Assembly (NCBI GenBank): GCA_946633495.1
Contig: CAMPAX010000020.1
Coordinates: forward strand, 1 to 18,852
Length of the DNA: 18,852 nt
Source: an uncultured Lachnospiraceae bacterium
GTDB lineage: Bacteria; Bacillota; Clostridia; Lachnospirales; Lachnospiraceae
Reading direction: 5' to 3'
The position numbers and the translations under genes were made by a program. Below, piece after piece: positions 1-6,264 of the stretch; position 1 is the first letter of the stretch; every line of letters starts with the position of its first letter. A model generated the notes under the pieces. The model ran no database searches. It was given only the letters and a program-made list of their open reading frames with translations, and was not told where the DNA came from.

Positions 1-2
1 AG

Positions 3-179
3 ACTGCAATGAAGATAAAGCAGCAGAGAAAGCAGAAGTTCTCCACCAGAGAATATACACGTTGCAAGATCTGCGGCCGTCCGCATGCATACCTCAGAAA
101 GTACGGAATCTGCAGAATCTGCTTCCGTGAGTTAGCATATAAGGGCGAGATCCCGGGCGTGAAGAAATCCAGCTGGTAG
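3..179 (+). CDS. rpsN: 30S ribosomal protein S14, type Z (5' partial)
   Basis: Small-subunit protein of the 30S head that helps assemble the decoding region. The window opens inside the gene: the frame reads T-A-M-K-I-K from base 3 to a TAG at 177-179, giving 58 codons. The short S14 form is normally 61 residues, so only about three N-terminal codons are missing. Two CxxC pairs, CKIC and CRIC (about residues 24-27 and 40-43), form the zinc site that marks the short type Z form. The conserved GRPHAYLRKYGICR core and the GVKKSSW end are present. It sits 20 bases before rpsH, as in the standard spc order. Identification is secure; only the true start lies outside the window. Confidence 0.96.
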   Translation, partial: TAMKIKQQRKQKFSTREYTRCKICGRPHAYLRKYGICRICFRELAYKGEIPGVKKSSW

Positions 180-199
180 AATGAAAGGAGGACAAAAAA

Positions 200-601
200 G
201 TGGCAATTAGTGATCCGATCGCGGATATGCTCACAAGAATCCGCAACGCAAATACAGCAAAGCATGACACTGTAGATATCCCTTCATCCAAGATGAAGAA
301 GGCTATCGCTGACATCCTTCTTTCCGAGGGATATGTAAAGTCCGTTGAAATCGTAAACGACGGCAAGTTTGATGTGATCCGTATCACACTGAAGTATGGC
401 AAGGATAAGAATGACAAGGTCCTCTCCGGACTGCGCCGTATCTCCAAGCCGGGTCTTCGGATCTACGCCGACACGGATAATCTTCCGAAGGTACTCGGCG
501 GTTTCGGAACAGCCATCATTTCCACCAATAAGGGTGTGATCACCGACAAGGAAGCTCGTAAGCTGAATGTCGGCGGCGAAGTTCTGGCGTTCATCTGGTA
601 G
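200..601 (+). CDS. rpsH: 30S ribosomal protein S8
   Basis: Primary 16S rRNA-binding protein of the 30S platform; in E. coli it also represses the spc operon by binding its mRNA. The 133 residues match the usual length of about 130. The start MAISDPIADMLTRIRNA and the C-terminal EARKLNVGGEVLAFIW block are classic S8. The start codon is GTG at 200, supported by an AAAGGAGG ribosome-binding site at 184-191 with 8 bases of spacing. It follows rpsN by 20 bases and is separated from rplF by an unusually long 138-base gap that carries a tandem hairpin repeat. Certain. Confidence 0.98.
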   Translation: MAISDPIADMLTRIRNANTAKHDTVDIPSSKMKKAIADILLSEGYVKSVEIVNDGKFDVIRITLKYGKDKNDKVLSGLRRISKPGLRIYADTDNLPKVLGGFGTAIISTNKGVITDKEARKLNVGGEVLAFIW

Positions 602-713
602 ATGTCATTCCGGGCAAGGCGAGGAATCTTGTCATGAAAGCATGTCATTCCGGGCAAGGCGAGGAATCCTATCACAAAAAGCATGTCATTCTGAGCACGA
701 AGTGCGAAGAATC
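602..713 (+). repeat. Three tandem copies of a hairpin-forming repeat in the rpsH-rplF gap
   Basis: Copies lie at 602-628, 642-668 and 683-713. The first two are identical over 27 bases and start 40 bases apart; the third is diverged and starts 41 bases later. Even the short spacers resemble each other. Each copy folds into a hairpin with a 5-bp lower stem, a 2x2 purine mismatch, an upper stem of 2 bp (copies 1 and 2) or 4 bp (copy 3) and a 3-base loop. The lower stem is ATTCC/GGAAT in copies 1 and 2 and ATTCT/AGAAT in copy 3, so the C-G closing pair is replaced by T-A. I recall similar TGTCATTCTGAGC...GAAGAATC repeats scattered in many bacterial genomes, but could not check this. Confidence 0.85.
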
Positions 714-739
714 TTATAATTAAATGGAGGTAAAGGCAA

Positions 740-1279
740 ATGTCACGTATCGGAAAAATGCCTATCGCTATCCCTGCAGGTGTAACTGTAGATATAGCAG
801 AAAATAATAAGGTGACGGTAAAGGGACCGAAGGGCGAGCTGTCCAGACAGCTGGCACCGGAGATGGAGCTGAAGATCGACAACGGCGAGCTGACAGTCAG
901 CCGTCCCAACGATCTGAAGAGAAATAAGTCTCTGCACGGTCTCACAAGAACGCTTATTCACAACATGGTTGTCGGTGTTACCGAAGGATACAAGAAGACC
1001 CTGGAAGTAAACGGCGTTGGTTACAGAGCAAGCAAGCAGGGCAAGAAGCTCACTCTGAACCTCGGCTACTCCCATCCGGTAGAGATGGAGGATCCGGAAG
1101 GCCTTACGACCGAAGTACAGGACAACAAGATCATTGTCAGTGGTATCGACAAAGAGAAGGTTGGCCAGTATGCGGCTGAGATCCGCGAGAAGCGTGCTCC
1201 GGAACCGTACAAGGGCAAGGGTATCAAGTATGATTACGAGGTAATCCGCCGCAAGGTTGGTAAGACCGGTAAGAAATAA
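740..1279 (+). CDS. rplF: 50S ribosomal protein L6
   Basis: Large-subunit protein that binds 23S rRNA near the sarcin-ricin loop and the factor-binding site. The 179 residues equal the normal bacterial length. The start MSRIGKMPIAIPAGV, the two tandem L6 folds, and the C-terminal signature PEPYKGKGIKY followed by a lysine-rich end (RRKVGKTGKK) are all present. The ATG at 740 is preceded by GGAGG at 726-730 with 9 bases of spacing. The ribosome-binding site lies just 3' of the third copy of the tandem hairpin repeat, so that repeat forms most of the local leader. rplR follows after 15 bases. Confidence 0.98.
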   Translation: MSRIGKMPIAIPAGVTVDIAENNKVTVKGPKGELSRQLAPEMELKIDNGELTVSRPNDLKRNKSLHGLTRTLIHNMVVGVTEGYKKTLEVNGVGYRASKQGKKLTLNLGYSHPVEMEDPEGLTTEVQDNKIIVSGIDKEKVGQYAAEIREKRAPEPYKGKGIKYDYEVIRRKVGKTGKK

Positions 1280-1294
1280 AGGAGTGTGAATAAG

Positions 1295-1663
1295 ATGATA
1301 AATAAAGAATCCAGAAGTGAAGTTCGTGCTAAGAAGCATCTGAAGATTCGCAACCGGTTCAGCGGCACAGCAGAGCGCCCGAGACTTGCGGTATTCAGAA
1401 GCAACAATCATATGTACGCTCAGGTAATCGATGACTCCGAAGGAAAGACCCTTGTAGCAGCTTCTACACTGGAGAAGGCTGTGAAGTCAGAACTGGAGAA
1501 GACAAATGACGTAGATGCAGCAGCTTATGTCGGAAAGGTGATCGCAGAGCGTGCGATCGCAGCCGGTATCAAGGAGGTCGTATTCGACCGTGGCGGTTTC
1601 ATCTATCAGGGCAAGATCAAGGCTTTGGCAGATGCTGCAAGAGAAGCCGGTCTGGAATTCTAA
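1295..1663 (+). CDS. rplR: 50S ribosomal protein L18
   Basis: Binds 5S rRNA and helps attach it to the large subunit. The 122 residues start with MINKESRSEVRAKKHLKIRNRFSG and carry the typical RPRLAVFRSNNHMYAQVIDD block and a C-terminal VVFDRGGF motif. I start it at ATG 1295. The frame opens earlier at a GTG (1286), but that codon overlaps the ribosome-binding site AAAGGAG at 1278-1284, whose spacing of 10 bases fits 1295. Its 15-base distance from rplF and the next start 18 bases after its stop indicate co-translation in the spc operon. Confidence 0.96.
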   Translation: MINKESRSEVRAKKHLKIRNRFSGTAERPRLAVFRSNNHMYAQVIDDSEGKTLVAASTLEKAVKSELEKTNDVDAAAYVGKVIAERAIAAGIKEVVFDRGGFIYQGKIKALADAAREAGLEF

Positions 1664-1681
1664 TAAGGAGGAACGAACGAA

Positions 1682-2185
1682 ATGAAAAAGATCGACGCAA
1701 GTCAGTTAGAATTGTCCGACAGCGTAGTGCAGATCCGCCGTGTCACCAAGGTAGTTAAGGGTGGTCGTAACATGCGCCTTGCAGCACTTGTCGTAGTCGG
1801 AGACCGGAACGGACATGTAGGTGTCGGTGTCGGAAAGGCAGCTGAAATTCCGGAGGCGATCCGGAAGGCAAAGGAAGATGCGATCAAGAATCTGGTCGAG
1901 GTTCCGATCAATGAGGCAGGAAGTATTCCTTACGGATACACAGGTGAGTTCGGAAGCGCAACCGTACTTCTGAAGTCTGCTCCGGAAGGTACCGGTATCA
2001 TCGCCGGTGGTCCGGCACGTTCCGTACTGGATCTGGCAGGCTATCGCAACATCCGTACCAAGTCTCTGGGCTCCAACAACAAGAGAAATGTCGTTCTTGC
2101 CACACTGAATGGTCTGAAAGCAATCCAGGATCCTGCAGAGATCGCTAAGCGCCGCGGCAAGTCCGTAGAAGAGATTCTTGGCTAG
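1682..2185 (+). CDS. rpsE: 30S ribosomal protein S5
   Basis: Body/neck protein of the 30S subunit that contributes to decoding fidelity and, with S3 and S4, to mRNA entry and unwinding. The 167 residues match the family. The N-terminal double-stranded RNA-binding domain (roughly residues 10-75) has the RRVTKVVKGGRNMRLAALVVVGD block; the C-terminal domain has the GGPARSVLDLAG segment and ends RRGKSVEEILG. The ribosome-binding site AAGGAGG is at 1665-1671. The TAG stop overlaps the TAGGAGGG ribosome-binding site of rpmD, suggesting tight translational linkage. Confidence 0.98.
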   Translation: MKKIDASQLELSDSVVQIRRVTKVVKGGRNMRLAALVVVGDRNGHVGVGVGKAAEIPEAIRKAKEDAIKNLVEVPINEAGSIPYGYTGEFGSATVLLKSAPEGTGIIAGGPARSVLDLAGYRNIRTKSLGSNNKRNVVLATLNGLKAIQDPAEIAKRRGKSVEEILG

Positions 2186-2198
2186 GAGGGTTTGAAAG

Positions 2199-2381
2199 AT
2201 GGCAGATATGTTAAAAGTAACTTTGGTGAAGTCACCCATCGGTGCGATCCCGAAGCATAGAAGAACCGTGGAAGCTCTGGGACTTACCAAGCTCCACAAG
2301 ACCGTGGAACTCCCGAACAACGCTGCAACCAAGGGCATGATCAGCCAGGTTGGTTACATGCTGAAGGTTGAGGAAGCTTAA
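2199..2381 (+). CDS. rpmD: 50S ribosomal protein L30
   Basis: Small large-subunit protein of 60 residues, the standard length. The sequence LKVTLVKSPIGAIPKHRRTVEALGLTKL and the end GMISQVGYMLKVEE are diagnostic for bacterial L30. The ATG at 2199 uses a ribosome-binding site (2183-2190) that begins in the TAG stop of rpsE. A gap of 83 bases containing a strong hairpin separates it from rplO. Confidence 0.97.
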   Translation: MADMLKVTLVKSPIGAIPKHRRTVEALGLTKLHKTVELPNNAATKGMISQVGYMLKVEEA

Positions 2382-2401
2382 ATACAGCAATGACGCAGTG
2401 G

Positions 2402-2434
2402 ACCGATGCATTGCCGAACCGGCGTGCATCCGGT
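2402..2434 (+). other. Stable hairpin between rpmD and rplO
   Basis: The arms ACC+GATGCA (2402-2410) and TGCATC+GGT (2425-2430, 2432-2434) pair with one bulged C. Inside them GCCG (2413-2416) pairs with CGGC (2420-2423) around an AAC loop. That gives about 13 base pairs in 33 bases. No T-run follows, so it is not a classical terminator. It ends 16 bases before the rplO ribosome-binding site, and could act in mRNA processing, stability or translation control. Confidence 0.7.
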
Positions 2435-2464
2435 AAAGCTGCAATAGTAGAAGGAGGATACATC

Positions 2465-2905
2465 ATGGATTTATCAAAACTTGCACCTGCAGAGGGCGCG
2501 GTTAGCCGTGACGATTTCCGCCGTGGCCGCGGCCATGGTTCCGGAAACGGAAAGACTGCAGGTAAAGGACATAAAGGACAGAAGGCACGTTCCGGAGCAC
2601 CGAGACCGGGCTTCGAAGGTGGCCAGATGCCGCTGTACCGCCGTCTGCCGAAGAGAGGTTTTACGTGCAGAAATCATAAAGAGATCGTAGCACTGAACCT
2701 GGACGTTCTGAATCGTTTTGAAGATGGCGATGAGGTGACGGTAGAGTCTCTGGTAGAGGCAGGCATTGTAAAGAATCCGCGTGACGGAGTAAAGATTTTA
2801 GGAAATGGAGAGTTGACAAAGAAGCTCACTGTGAAGGTCAATGCAGCAAGTGCCGCAGCGATCGAAAAGATTGAAGCTCTTGGCGGAAAAGTAGAGGTGA
2901 AGTAA
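2465..2905 (+). CDS. rplO: 50S ribosomal protein L15
   Basis: Large-subunit assembly protein with a long, arginine/glycine-rich N-terminal extension that threads into 23S rRNA. The 146 residues fit the family; the RRGRGHGSGNGKTAGKGHKGQKAR stretch (about residues 16-40) and GFEGGQMPLYRRLPKRGF are unmistakable. I start it at ATG 2465, 7 bases after a perfect AAGGAGG (2451-2457). An in-frame ATG at 2390 would add 25 residues unlike L15 and has no ribosome-binding site. The stop TAA abuts the secY ATG (TAAATG), so the two genes are probably translationally coupled. Confidence 0.97.
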   Translation: MDLSKLAPAEGAVSRDDFRRGRGHGSGNGKTAGKGHKGQKARSGAPRPGFEGGQMPLYRRLPKRGFTCRNHKEIVALNLDVLNRFEDGDEVTVESLVEAGIVKNPRDGVKILGNGELTKKLTVKVNAASAAAIEKIEALGGKVEVK

Positions 2906-4222
2906 ATGTTCAAAACCTTGAAAAACGCATTGAAGGTTAAGGAGATCCGCAACGGTCTCCTGTTCACCTTCTTTGTCCTCATCATTGTACGTCTCGGCTC
3001 CTGGATTCCGGCTCCCGGAATCGATACTTCAAAGCTGGGCGTTATAAACGGAAGTCTCGGAGAGACGGCTTCGGAGATCCTGAACACCCTGACGGGTGGA
3101 TCTATCTCCCGTATGACCATCTTCGCGCTTTCGGTTACCCCGTACATTACCGCATCCATCATCATGCAGCTGCTGACCATCGCTATTCCCGCGCTGGAAG
3201 AAATGCAGAAGGACGGTGATGACGGACGCAAGAAGATCACAGCCATCACACGTATCGTATCCATCGGACTGGCGATCGTAGAGAGCCTTGGTCTTACCAT
3301 CGGCTTCGGACGTGCAGGTATCCTGAAAGAATACAATGCATTTAACGTGATCGTTGTTGTGATCGCTCTTACTACCGGTAGTGCTCTGGTTATGTGGCTG
3401 GGTGAGCGGATCAGTGAGAGAGGTGTCGGAAACGGTATCTCCATCATCCTGCTTATCAACATCATTTCCAGAATCCCCGGCGATATGAAGAGCCTTTGGG
3501 AAATGTTTGTCAGCGGCAAGGACGTGGTTCACATGACCTTCGCTATCGTGATCATCGTTGCGGTGATCCTGGCAACTACGGTGCTCACTGTCATCCTGAA
3601 TGACTCGGAGCGTCGTATCCCTGTAACTTATGCACAGAAGACTGCAGGCCGTCAGCGTATGACAGGCGGAAGATCCTCTCACATTCCGTTAAAGGTCAAC
3701 ACCGGTAACGTTATGCCGATCATCTTTGCCTCTACACTGATGTCCATCCCCAACGTCATCATCAACCTGTTCAGTATCAAGGTTGAAAGTACGGTGGGTA
3801 ACCGGATCCTGGAAGGACTGAATTCCAATTACTGGTTTCGGTCCGGATATCCCTGGGCATATATCGGACTTGCGGTATATATCCTGCTGGTTATCTTCTT
3901 CGCTTATTTCTACACCTCCATCTCTTTCAATCCGATGGAGATCTCGCAGAACCTGAAGAAGGGCGGCGGATTTATCCCCGGTATCCGTCCGGGTAAGCCG
4001 ACACAGGATTACCTGAATTCGATCCTGAATTACATCGTCATCATCGGAGCCTTCGGTCTGATGCTGGTAGCACTGATCCCGATCTTCTTCAACGGAAGAT
4101 TCGGTGCAAATGTATCCTTCGGTGGTACATCTCTGATCATTATCGTCGGTGTTATCATCGAGACCATCAAGCAGATTGAGTCCAAGATGGTGGTACGAAA
4201 CTACTCAGGATTCCTCTCCTGA
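2906..4222 (+). CDS. secY: Preprotein translocase subunit SecY
   Basis: Central pore-forming subunit of the Sec translocon in the cytoplasmic membrane. The 438 residues are the normal length, with ten predicted membrane segments. The first follows MFKTLKNALKVKEIRNG, then the periplasmic GSWIPAPGID loop and plug region. The cytoplasmic loops SERRIPVTYAQK (about 230-245) and MEISQNLKKGGGFIPGIRPGKPT (about 350-372), which contact SecA and ribosomes, are present, as is the conserved end IETIKQIESKMVVRNYSGFL. Translation probably starts by coupling: the ATG directly follows the rplO stop and the AGAGGTG ribosome-binding site (2893-2899) lies inside rplO. Confidence 0.98.
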   Translation: MFKTLKNALKVKEIRNGLLFTFFVLIIVRLGSWIPAPGIDTSKLGVINGSLGETASEILNTLTGGSISRMTIFALSVTPYITASIIMQLLTIAIPALEEMQKDGDDGRKKITAITRIVSIGLAIVESLGLTIGFGRAGILKEYNAFNVIVVVIALTTGSALVMWLGERISERGVGNGISIILLINIISRIPGDMKSLWEMFVSGKDVVHMTFAIVIIVAVILATTVLTVILNDSERRIPVTYAQKTAGRQRMTGGRSSHIPLKVNTGNVMPIIFASTLMSIPNVIINLFSIKVESTVGNRILEGLNSNYWFRSGYPWAYIGLAVYILLVIFFAYFYTSISFNPMEISQNLKKGGGFIPGIRPGKPTQDYLNSILNYIVIIGAFGLMLVALIPIFFNGRFGANVSFGGTSLIIIVGVIIETIKQIESKMVVRNYSGFLS

Positions 4223-4259
4223 TGGTGATCCGGGAAAAGAGAATATCTTATGCATATAC

Positions 4260-4287
4260 GGTTGCTCCGCAAATCTGCGGGGCAACC
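4260..4287 (+). other. 12-bp perfect hairpin after secY
   Basis: The arms at 4260-4271 and 4276-4287 pair over 12 positions (one G-T wobble) around the loop AATC. Only TT follows the stem, so termination would be weak. It may be a leaky attenuator between secY and adk, or a 3'-end stabiliser for the upstream mRNA. Confidence 0.75.
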
Positions 4288-4305
4288 TTGTGTACTGCGA
4301 ATTAT

Positions 4306-4347
4306 CAGCTGGGGTCAAATGCTGTTTTGCCCCCAGCTGAAACAGCA
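4306..4347 (+). promoter_or_regulatory. Two mutually exclusive hairpins upstream of adk
   Basis: Hairpin A pairs CAGCTGGGG (4306-4314) with CCCCAGCTG (4331-4339) and continues, after one T/C mismatch, with CAAA (4316-4319) on TTTG (4326-4329). Hairpin B pairs TGCTGTTT (4320-4327) with AAACAGCA (4340-4347), 8 bp. B uses the loop and right upper arm of A, so the two compete. No T-run is seen after either. The adk ribosome-binding site starts about 25 bases further on. A regulatory switch is an inference from complementarity alone. Confidence 0.5.
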
Positions 4348-4389
4348 ATCTGAATAAACTTATATCGATTTGAAGGGAGGCCAGGCCTT

Positions 4390-5034
4390 ATGAAGATTAT
4401 CATGTTGGGAGCACCCGGTGCCGGCAAAGGCACACAGGCAAAAATGATCGCAGCAAAGTACGAGATCCCGCACATTTCCACCGGCGATATCTTCCGTGCG
4501 AATATCAAGAACGGAACAGAGCTGGGCAAGAAGGCAAAGGAATATATGGATCGGGGAGCACTGGTTCCGGATGAGCTGGTGGTTGATCTGATCATGGACC
4601 GGTTTGCACAGGATGACTGCAAGAACGGTTACGTTCTGGACGGCTTCCCGCGTACCATTCCCCAGGCAGAAGCACTGGATGCCGCACTTGCAAAGAACAA
4701 TGAGACCGTTGACTACGCTATTAACGTAGATGTACCGGATGAGAACATCGTAAACCGTATGGGCGGACGTCGTGCCTGCGTAGGCTGCGGAGCAACCTAT
4801 CATATCAAGTACAATCCTCCGAAGGTTGAAGGGATCTGCGATACCTGCGGTGCAGAGCTGATCCTTCGCGATGATGACAAGCCGGAGACCGTACTGAACC
4901 GCCTTTCCGTATATCATGAGCAGACACAGCCGCTCATCGATTATTATGAGAAGGCAGGGATCGTTCGAAATGTCGATGGAACACAGGATATGAAGGATGT
5001 GTTCGATGCCATCGTTGCGATCCTTGAAGGCTGA
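4390..5034 (+). CDS. adk: Adenylate kinase
   Basis: Cytoplasmic enzyme that interconverts ATP + AMP and 2 ADP, balancing adenine nucleotides. The 214 residues are the usual long-form length. The P-loop GAPGAGKGT is at residues 7-15, the AMP-binding STGD at 30-33, DGFPRT at 84-89, and the LID domain at about 122-160. The lid carries four cysteines (C130, C133, C150, C153) in two CxxC pairs, the zinc-binding form typical of Gram-positive enzymes. Arginine-rich GGRR and the ATP-site LNRLSVYHEQT are present. The ribosome-binding site GAAGGGAGG (about 4372-4380) lies 9 bases upstream. Next is infA after 38 bases; no map gene lies between. Confidence 0.98.
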   Translation: MKIIMLGAPGAGKGTQAKMIAAKYEIPHISTGDIFRANIKNGTELGKKAKEYMDRGALVPDELVVDLIMDRFAQDDCKNGYVLDGFPRTIPQAEALDAALAKNNETVDYAINVDVPDENIVNRMGGRRACVGCGATYHIKYNPPKVEGICDTCGAELILRDDDKPETVLNRLSVYHEQTQPLIDYYEKAGIVRNVDGTQDMKDVFDAIVAILEG

Positions 5035-5072
5035 CAAGTGGTTCGTAAATTATCGAAAGGGAGAGTTTGTAT

Positions 5073-5291
5073 ATGTCAAAAGCAGATGAGATCGAGTGCG
5101 AAGGCGTAGTATTGGAGAAGCTTCCGAATGCCATGTTTACCGTGGAACTGGAGAACGGGCATCAGATCCTGGCCGTGATCAGTGGCAAGCTGAGAATGAA
5201 TTATATCAAGATCCTTCCGGGAGATAAAGTTACGGTAGTGCTTTCCCCGTATGATCTGTCTAAGGGCAGGATCACATGGAGAGCCAAATAA
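5073..5291 (+). CDS. infA: Translation initiation factor IF-1
   Basis: Binds the 30S A site during initiation and cooperates with IF2 and IF3. The 72 residues are the exact standard length, one OB-fold with LPNAMFTVELENGHQILA, GKLRMNYIKILPGDKV and the ending SPYDLSKGRITWRAK. The start is ATG 5073, 9 bases after AAAGGGAG (5056-5063); the frame opens two codons earlier at a TTG with poorer spacing. The usual histidine before ISGK is a valine here (LAVISGK), a small departure from the sequences I recall. Promoter-like sequence follows within 15 bases of the stop. Confidence 0.97.
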   Translation: MSKADEIECEGVVLEKLPNAMFTVELENGHQILAVISGKLRMNYIKILPGDKVTVVLSPYDLSKGRITWRAK

Positions 5292-5303
5292 TAAAAAATC
5301 TAC

Positions 5304-5332
5304 TTGCATTTTATATTATAAAATGATAAGAT
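5304..5332 (+). promoter_or_regulatory. Promoter upstream of rpmJ with a palindrome in its spacer
   Basis: TTGCAT (5304-5309), a 17-base spacer, then TAAGAT (5327-5332) preceded by TGA, which makes an extended -10 element. Inside it lies a perfect inverted repeat, CATTTTATA at 5307-5315 and TATAAAATG at 5317-5325, with one central base. The repeat covers half of the -35 box and the TG of the extended -10, a natural place for a repressor. It would start the alpha operon mRNA independently of spc. Confidence 0.6.
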
Positions 5333-5356
5333 CGTGGATTGCAGAGACTTTTCGAT

Positions 5357-5447
5357 AGAGGTGGCCTTCGGGGCACCTCTGTCGGAATGTAAAACGTTCG
5401 TTGTCCGGGGCTTCTGGTGTGTCAGGCTTCATACGGACAGACCGGAC
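5357..5447 (+). promoter_or_regulatory. Structured leader of rpmJ
   Basis: Two stems are visible in the roughly 150-base leader. The first, 5357-5366/5371-5380, has 9 pairs with one G/G mismatch and a C(TTCG)G tetraloop, an exceptionally stable RNA cap. The second pairs GTCCGG (5403-5408) with CCGGAC (5442-5447) around a 33-base loop. There is no T-run, so it is more likely a translation or stability element than a terminator. Confidence 0.5.
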
Positions 5448-5488
5448 GTTGGAAGCAAAGAGAAACAAGCAGAAAGGAGAGTATTTTA

Positions 5489-5602
5489 ATGAAAGTTCGT
5501 GCATCAGTAAAACCGATTTGCGACAAGTGCAAAGTCATTAAAAGAAAAGGCAGAATCCTGATCATCTGCGAGAATCCCAAGCATAAGCAGCGCCAGGGCT
5601 GA
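5489..5602 (+). CDS. rpmJ: 50S ribosomal protein L36
   Basis: The smallest large-subunit protein, 37 residues, needed for late 23S rRNA packing. It is the zinc-binding form: C11, C14, C27 and H32 make the C-x2-C-x12-C-x4-H site. The sequence MKVRASVKPICDKCK and the end KHKQRQG are standard. The start ATG 5489 has AAAGGAGA at 5473-5480. A reading frame opens 72 bases upstream, but it runs through the structured leader and is not L36. A 275-base gap follows before rpsM. Confidence 0.97.
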   Translation: MKVRASVKPICDKCKVIKRKGRILIICENPKHKQRQG

Positions 5603-5877
5603 TTTAAGCTCAGATCTTATGCTCCTGTTTTCGTACCCGAAGAGGGGCGTTAATGGGCAGACGGCGCAAAGCGGCTGACAAAAACAGAGCACTTTTTGAA
5701 TTCAGAGAATCAGGGAAAAGTGCGACGGGCACACGAGTTTCGTCATACCTCGTGATGCTACATGTGGATGCGTGCATTCATGGGTATACCATTTCACCTC
5801 CTGCGTCCATACAGGAGTTACCCGGGTGATGTGCCGAGGCTTTCAGAGCTATACTATTAATATCGGAGGTAAAAAAA
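5603..5877 (+). promoter_or_regulatory. Long structured leader of rpsM (candidate autoregulatory RNA)
   Basis: There is no credible gene here. Several stems are visible. GCTC/TGTTTT (5621-5631, one bulged C) pairs with 5681-5690. GCACTTTT (5689-5696) pairs with AAAAGTGC (5716-5723) and encloses a further 6-bp stem. CACGAG (5732-5737) pairs with CTCGTG (5749-5754). CTCCTG (5798-5803) pairs with CAGGAG (5812-5817), with GGGTA (5782-5786) on TACCC (5819-5823) outside it. The first two share bases 5689-5690 and so partly exclude each other. The segment ACCTCC (5796-5801) is complementary to the rpsM ribosome-binding site GGAGGT (5865-5870). In E. coli S4 controls this operon through a pseudoknot leader; a similar role here is inferred. 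Confidence 0.5.
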
Positions 5878-6246
5878 ATGGCTCGTATTTCAGGTGTGGA
5901 TTTACCGAGAGAGAAGCGCATTGAAGTCGGACTGACCTATATCTATGGAATTGGTCTTTCAACCTCAAAGAAAGTGCTTTCAAGCGCAGATGTAAATCCG
6001 GACACAAGAGTTCGTGATCTGACGGATGATGAGGTTCGCCGGATCAGCGACGTGATCAATGAGACAGTAATGGTAGAAGGTGACCTTCGCAGAGAGACTG
6101 CACTGAACATCAAGCGTCTCCAGGAGATCGGTTGCTATCGTGGAATCCGTCACAGGAAGGGACTTCCGGTACGTGGACAGAACACCAAGAACAACGCACG
6201 TACACGTAAGGGACCGAGAAAGACGGTAGCTAACAAGAAGAAGTAA
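5878..6246 (+). CDS. rpsM: 30S ribosomal protein S13
   Basis: Head protein of the 30S subunit that contacts the P-site tRNA and makes intersubunit bridges with L5. The 122 residues are the usual length. MARISGVDLPREKRIEVGLTYIYGIG, the central CYRGIRHRKGLPVRGQ and the basic C-terminal tail (TRKGPRKTVANKKK) are diagnostic. The ATG at 5878 follows GGAGGT (5865-5870) and a run of A. It is the first gene after the long structured leader and begins the rpsM-rpsK-rpsD-rpoA-rplQ run. Confidence 0.98.
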   Translation: MARISGVDLPREKRIEVGLTYIYGIGLSTSKKVLSSADVNPDTRVRDLTDDEVRRISDVINETVMVEGDLRRETALNIKRLQEIGCYRGIRHRKGLPVRGQNTKNNARTRKGPRKTVANKKK

Positions 6247-6264
6247 TAATGGAGGATAACGTTC

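Noticed and set aside
602..713. CRISPR-like array, suggested by 27-base repeats at a 40-base period
   Set aside because: Only three units, spacers of 13-14 bases that resemble each other, and no cas genes; it is a tandem hairpin repeat.
463..945. Minus-strand open frame across the rpsH-rplF gap
   Set aside because: It runs antisense through two real genes and the hairpin repeat; nothing supports translation.
2674..3519. Long minus-strand open frame opposite rplO and secY
   Set aside because: It mirrors codon bias of secY, has no ribosome-binding site and no recognisable protein features.
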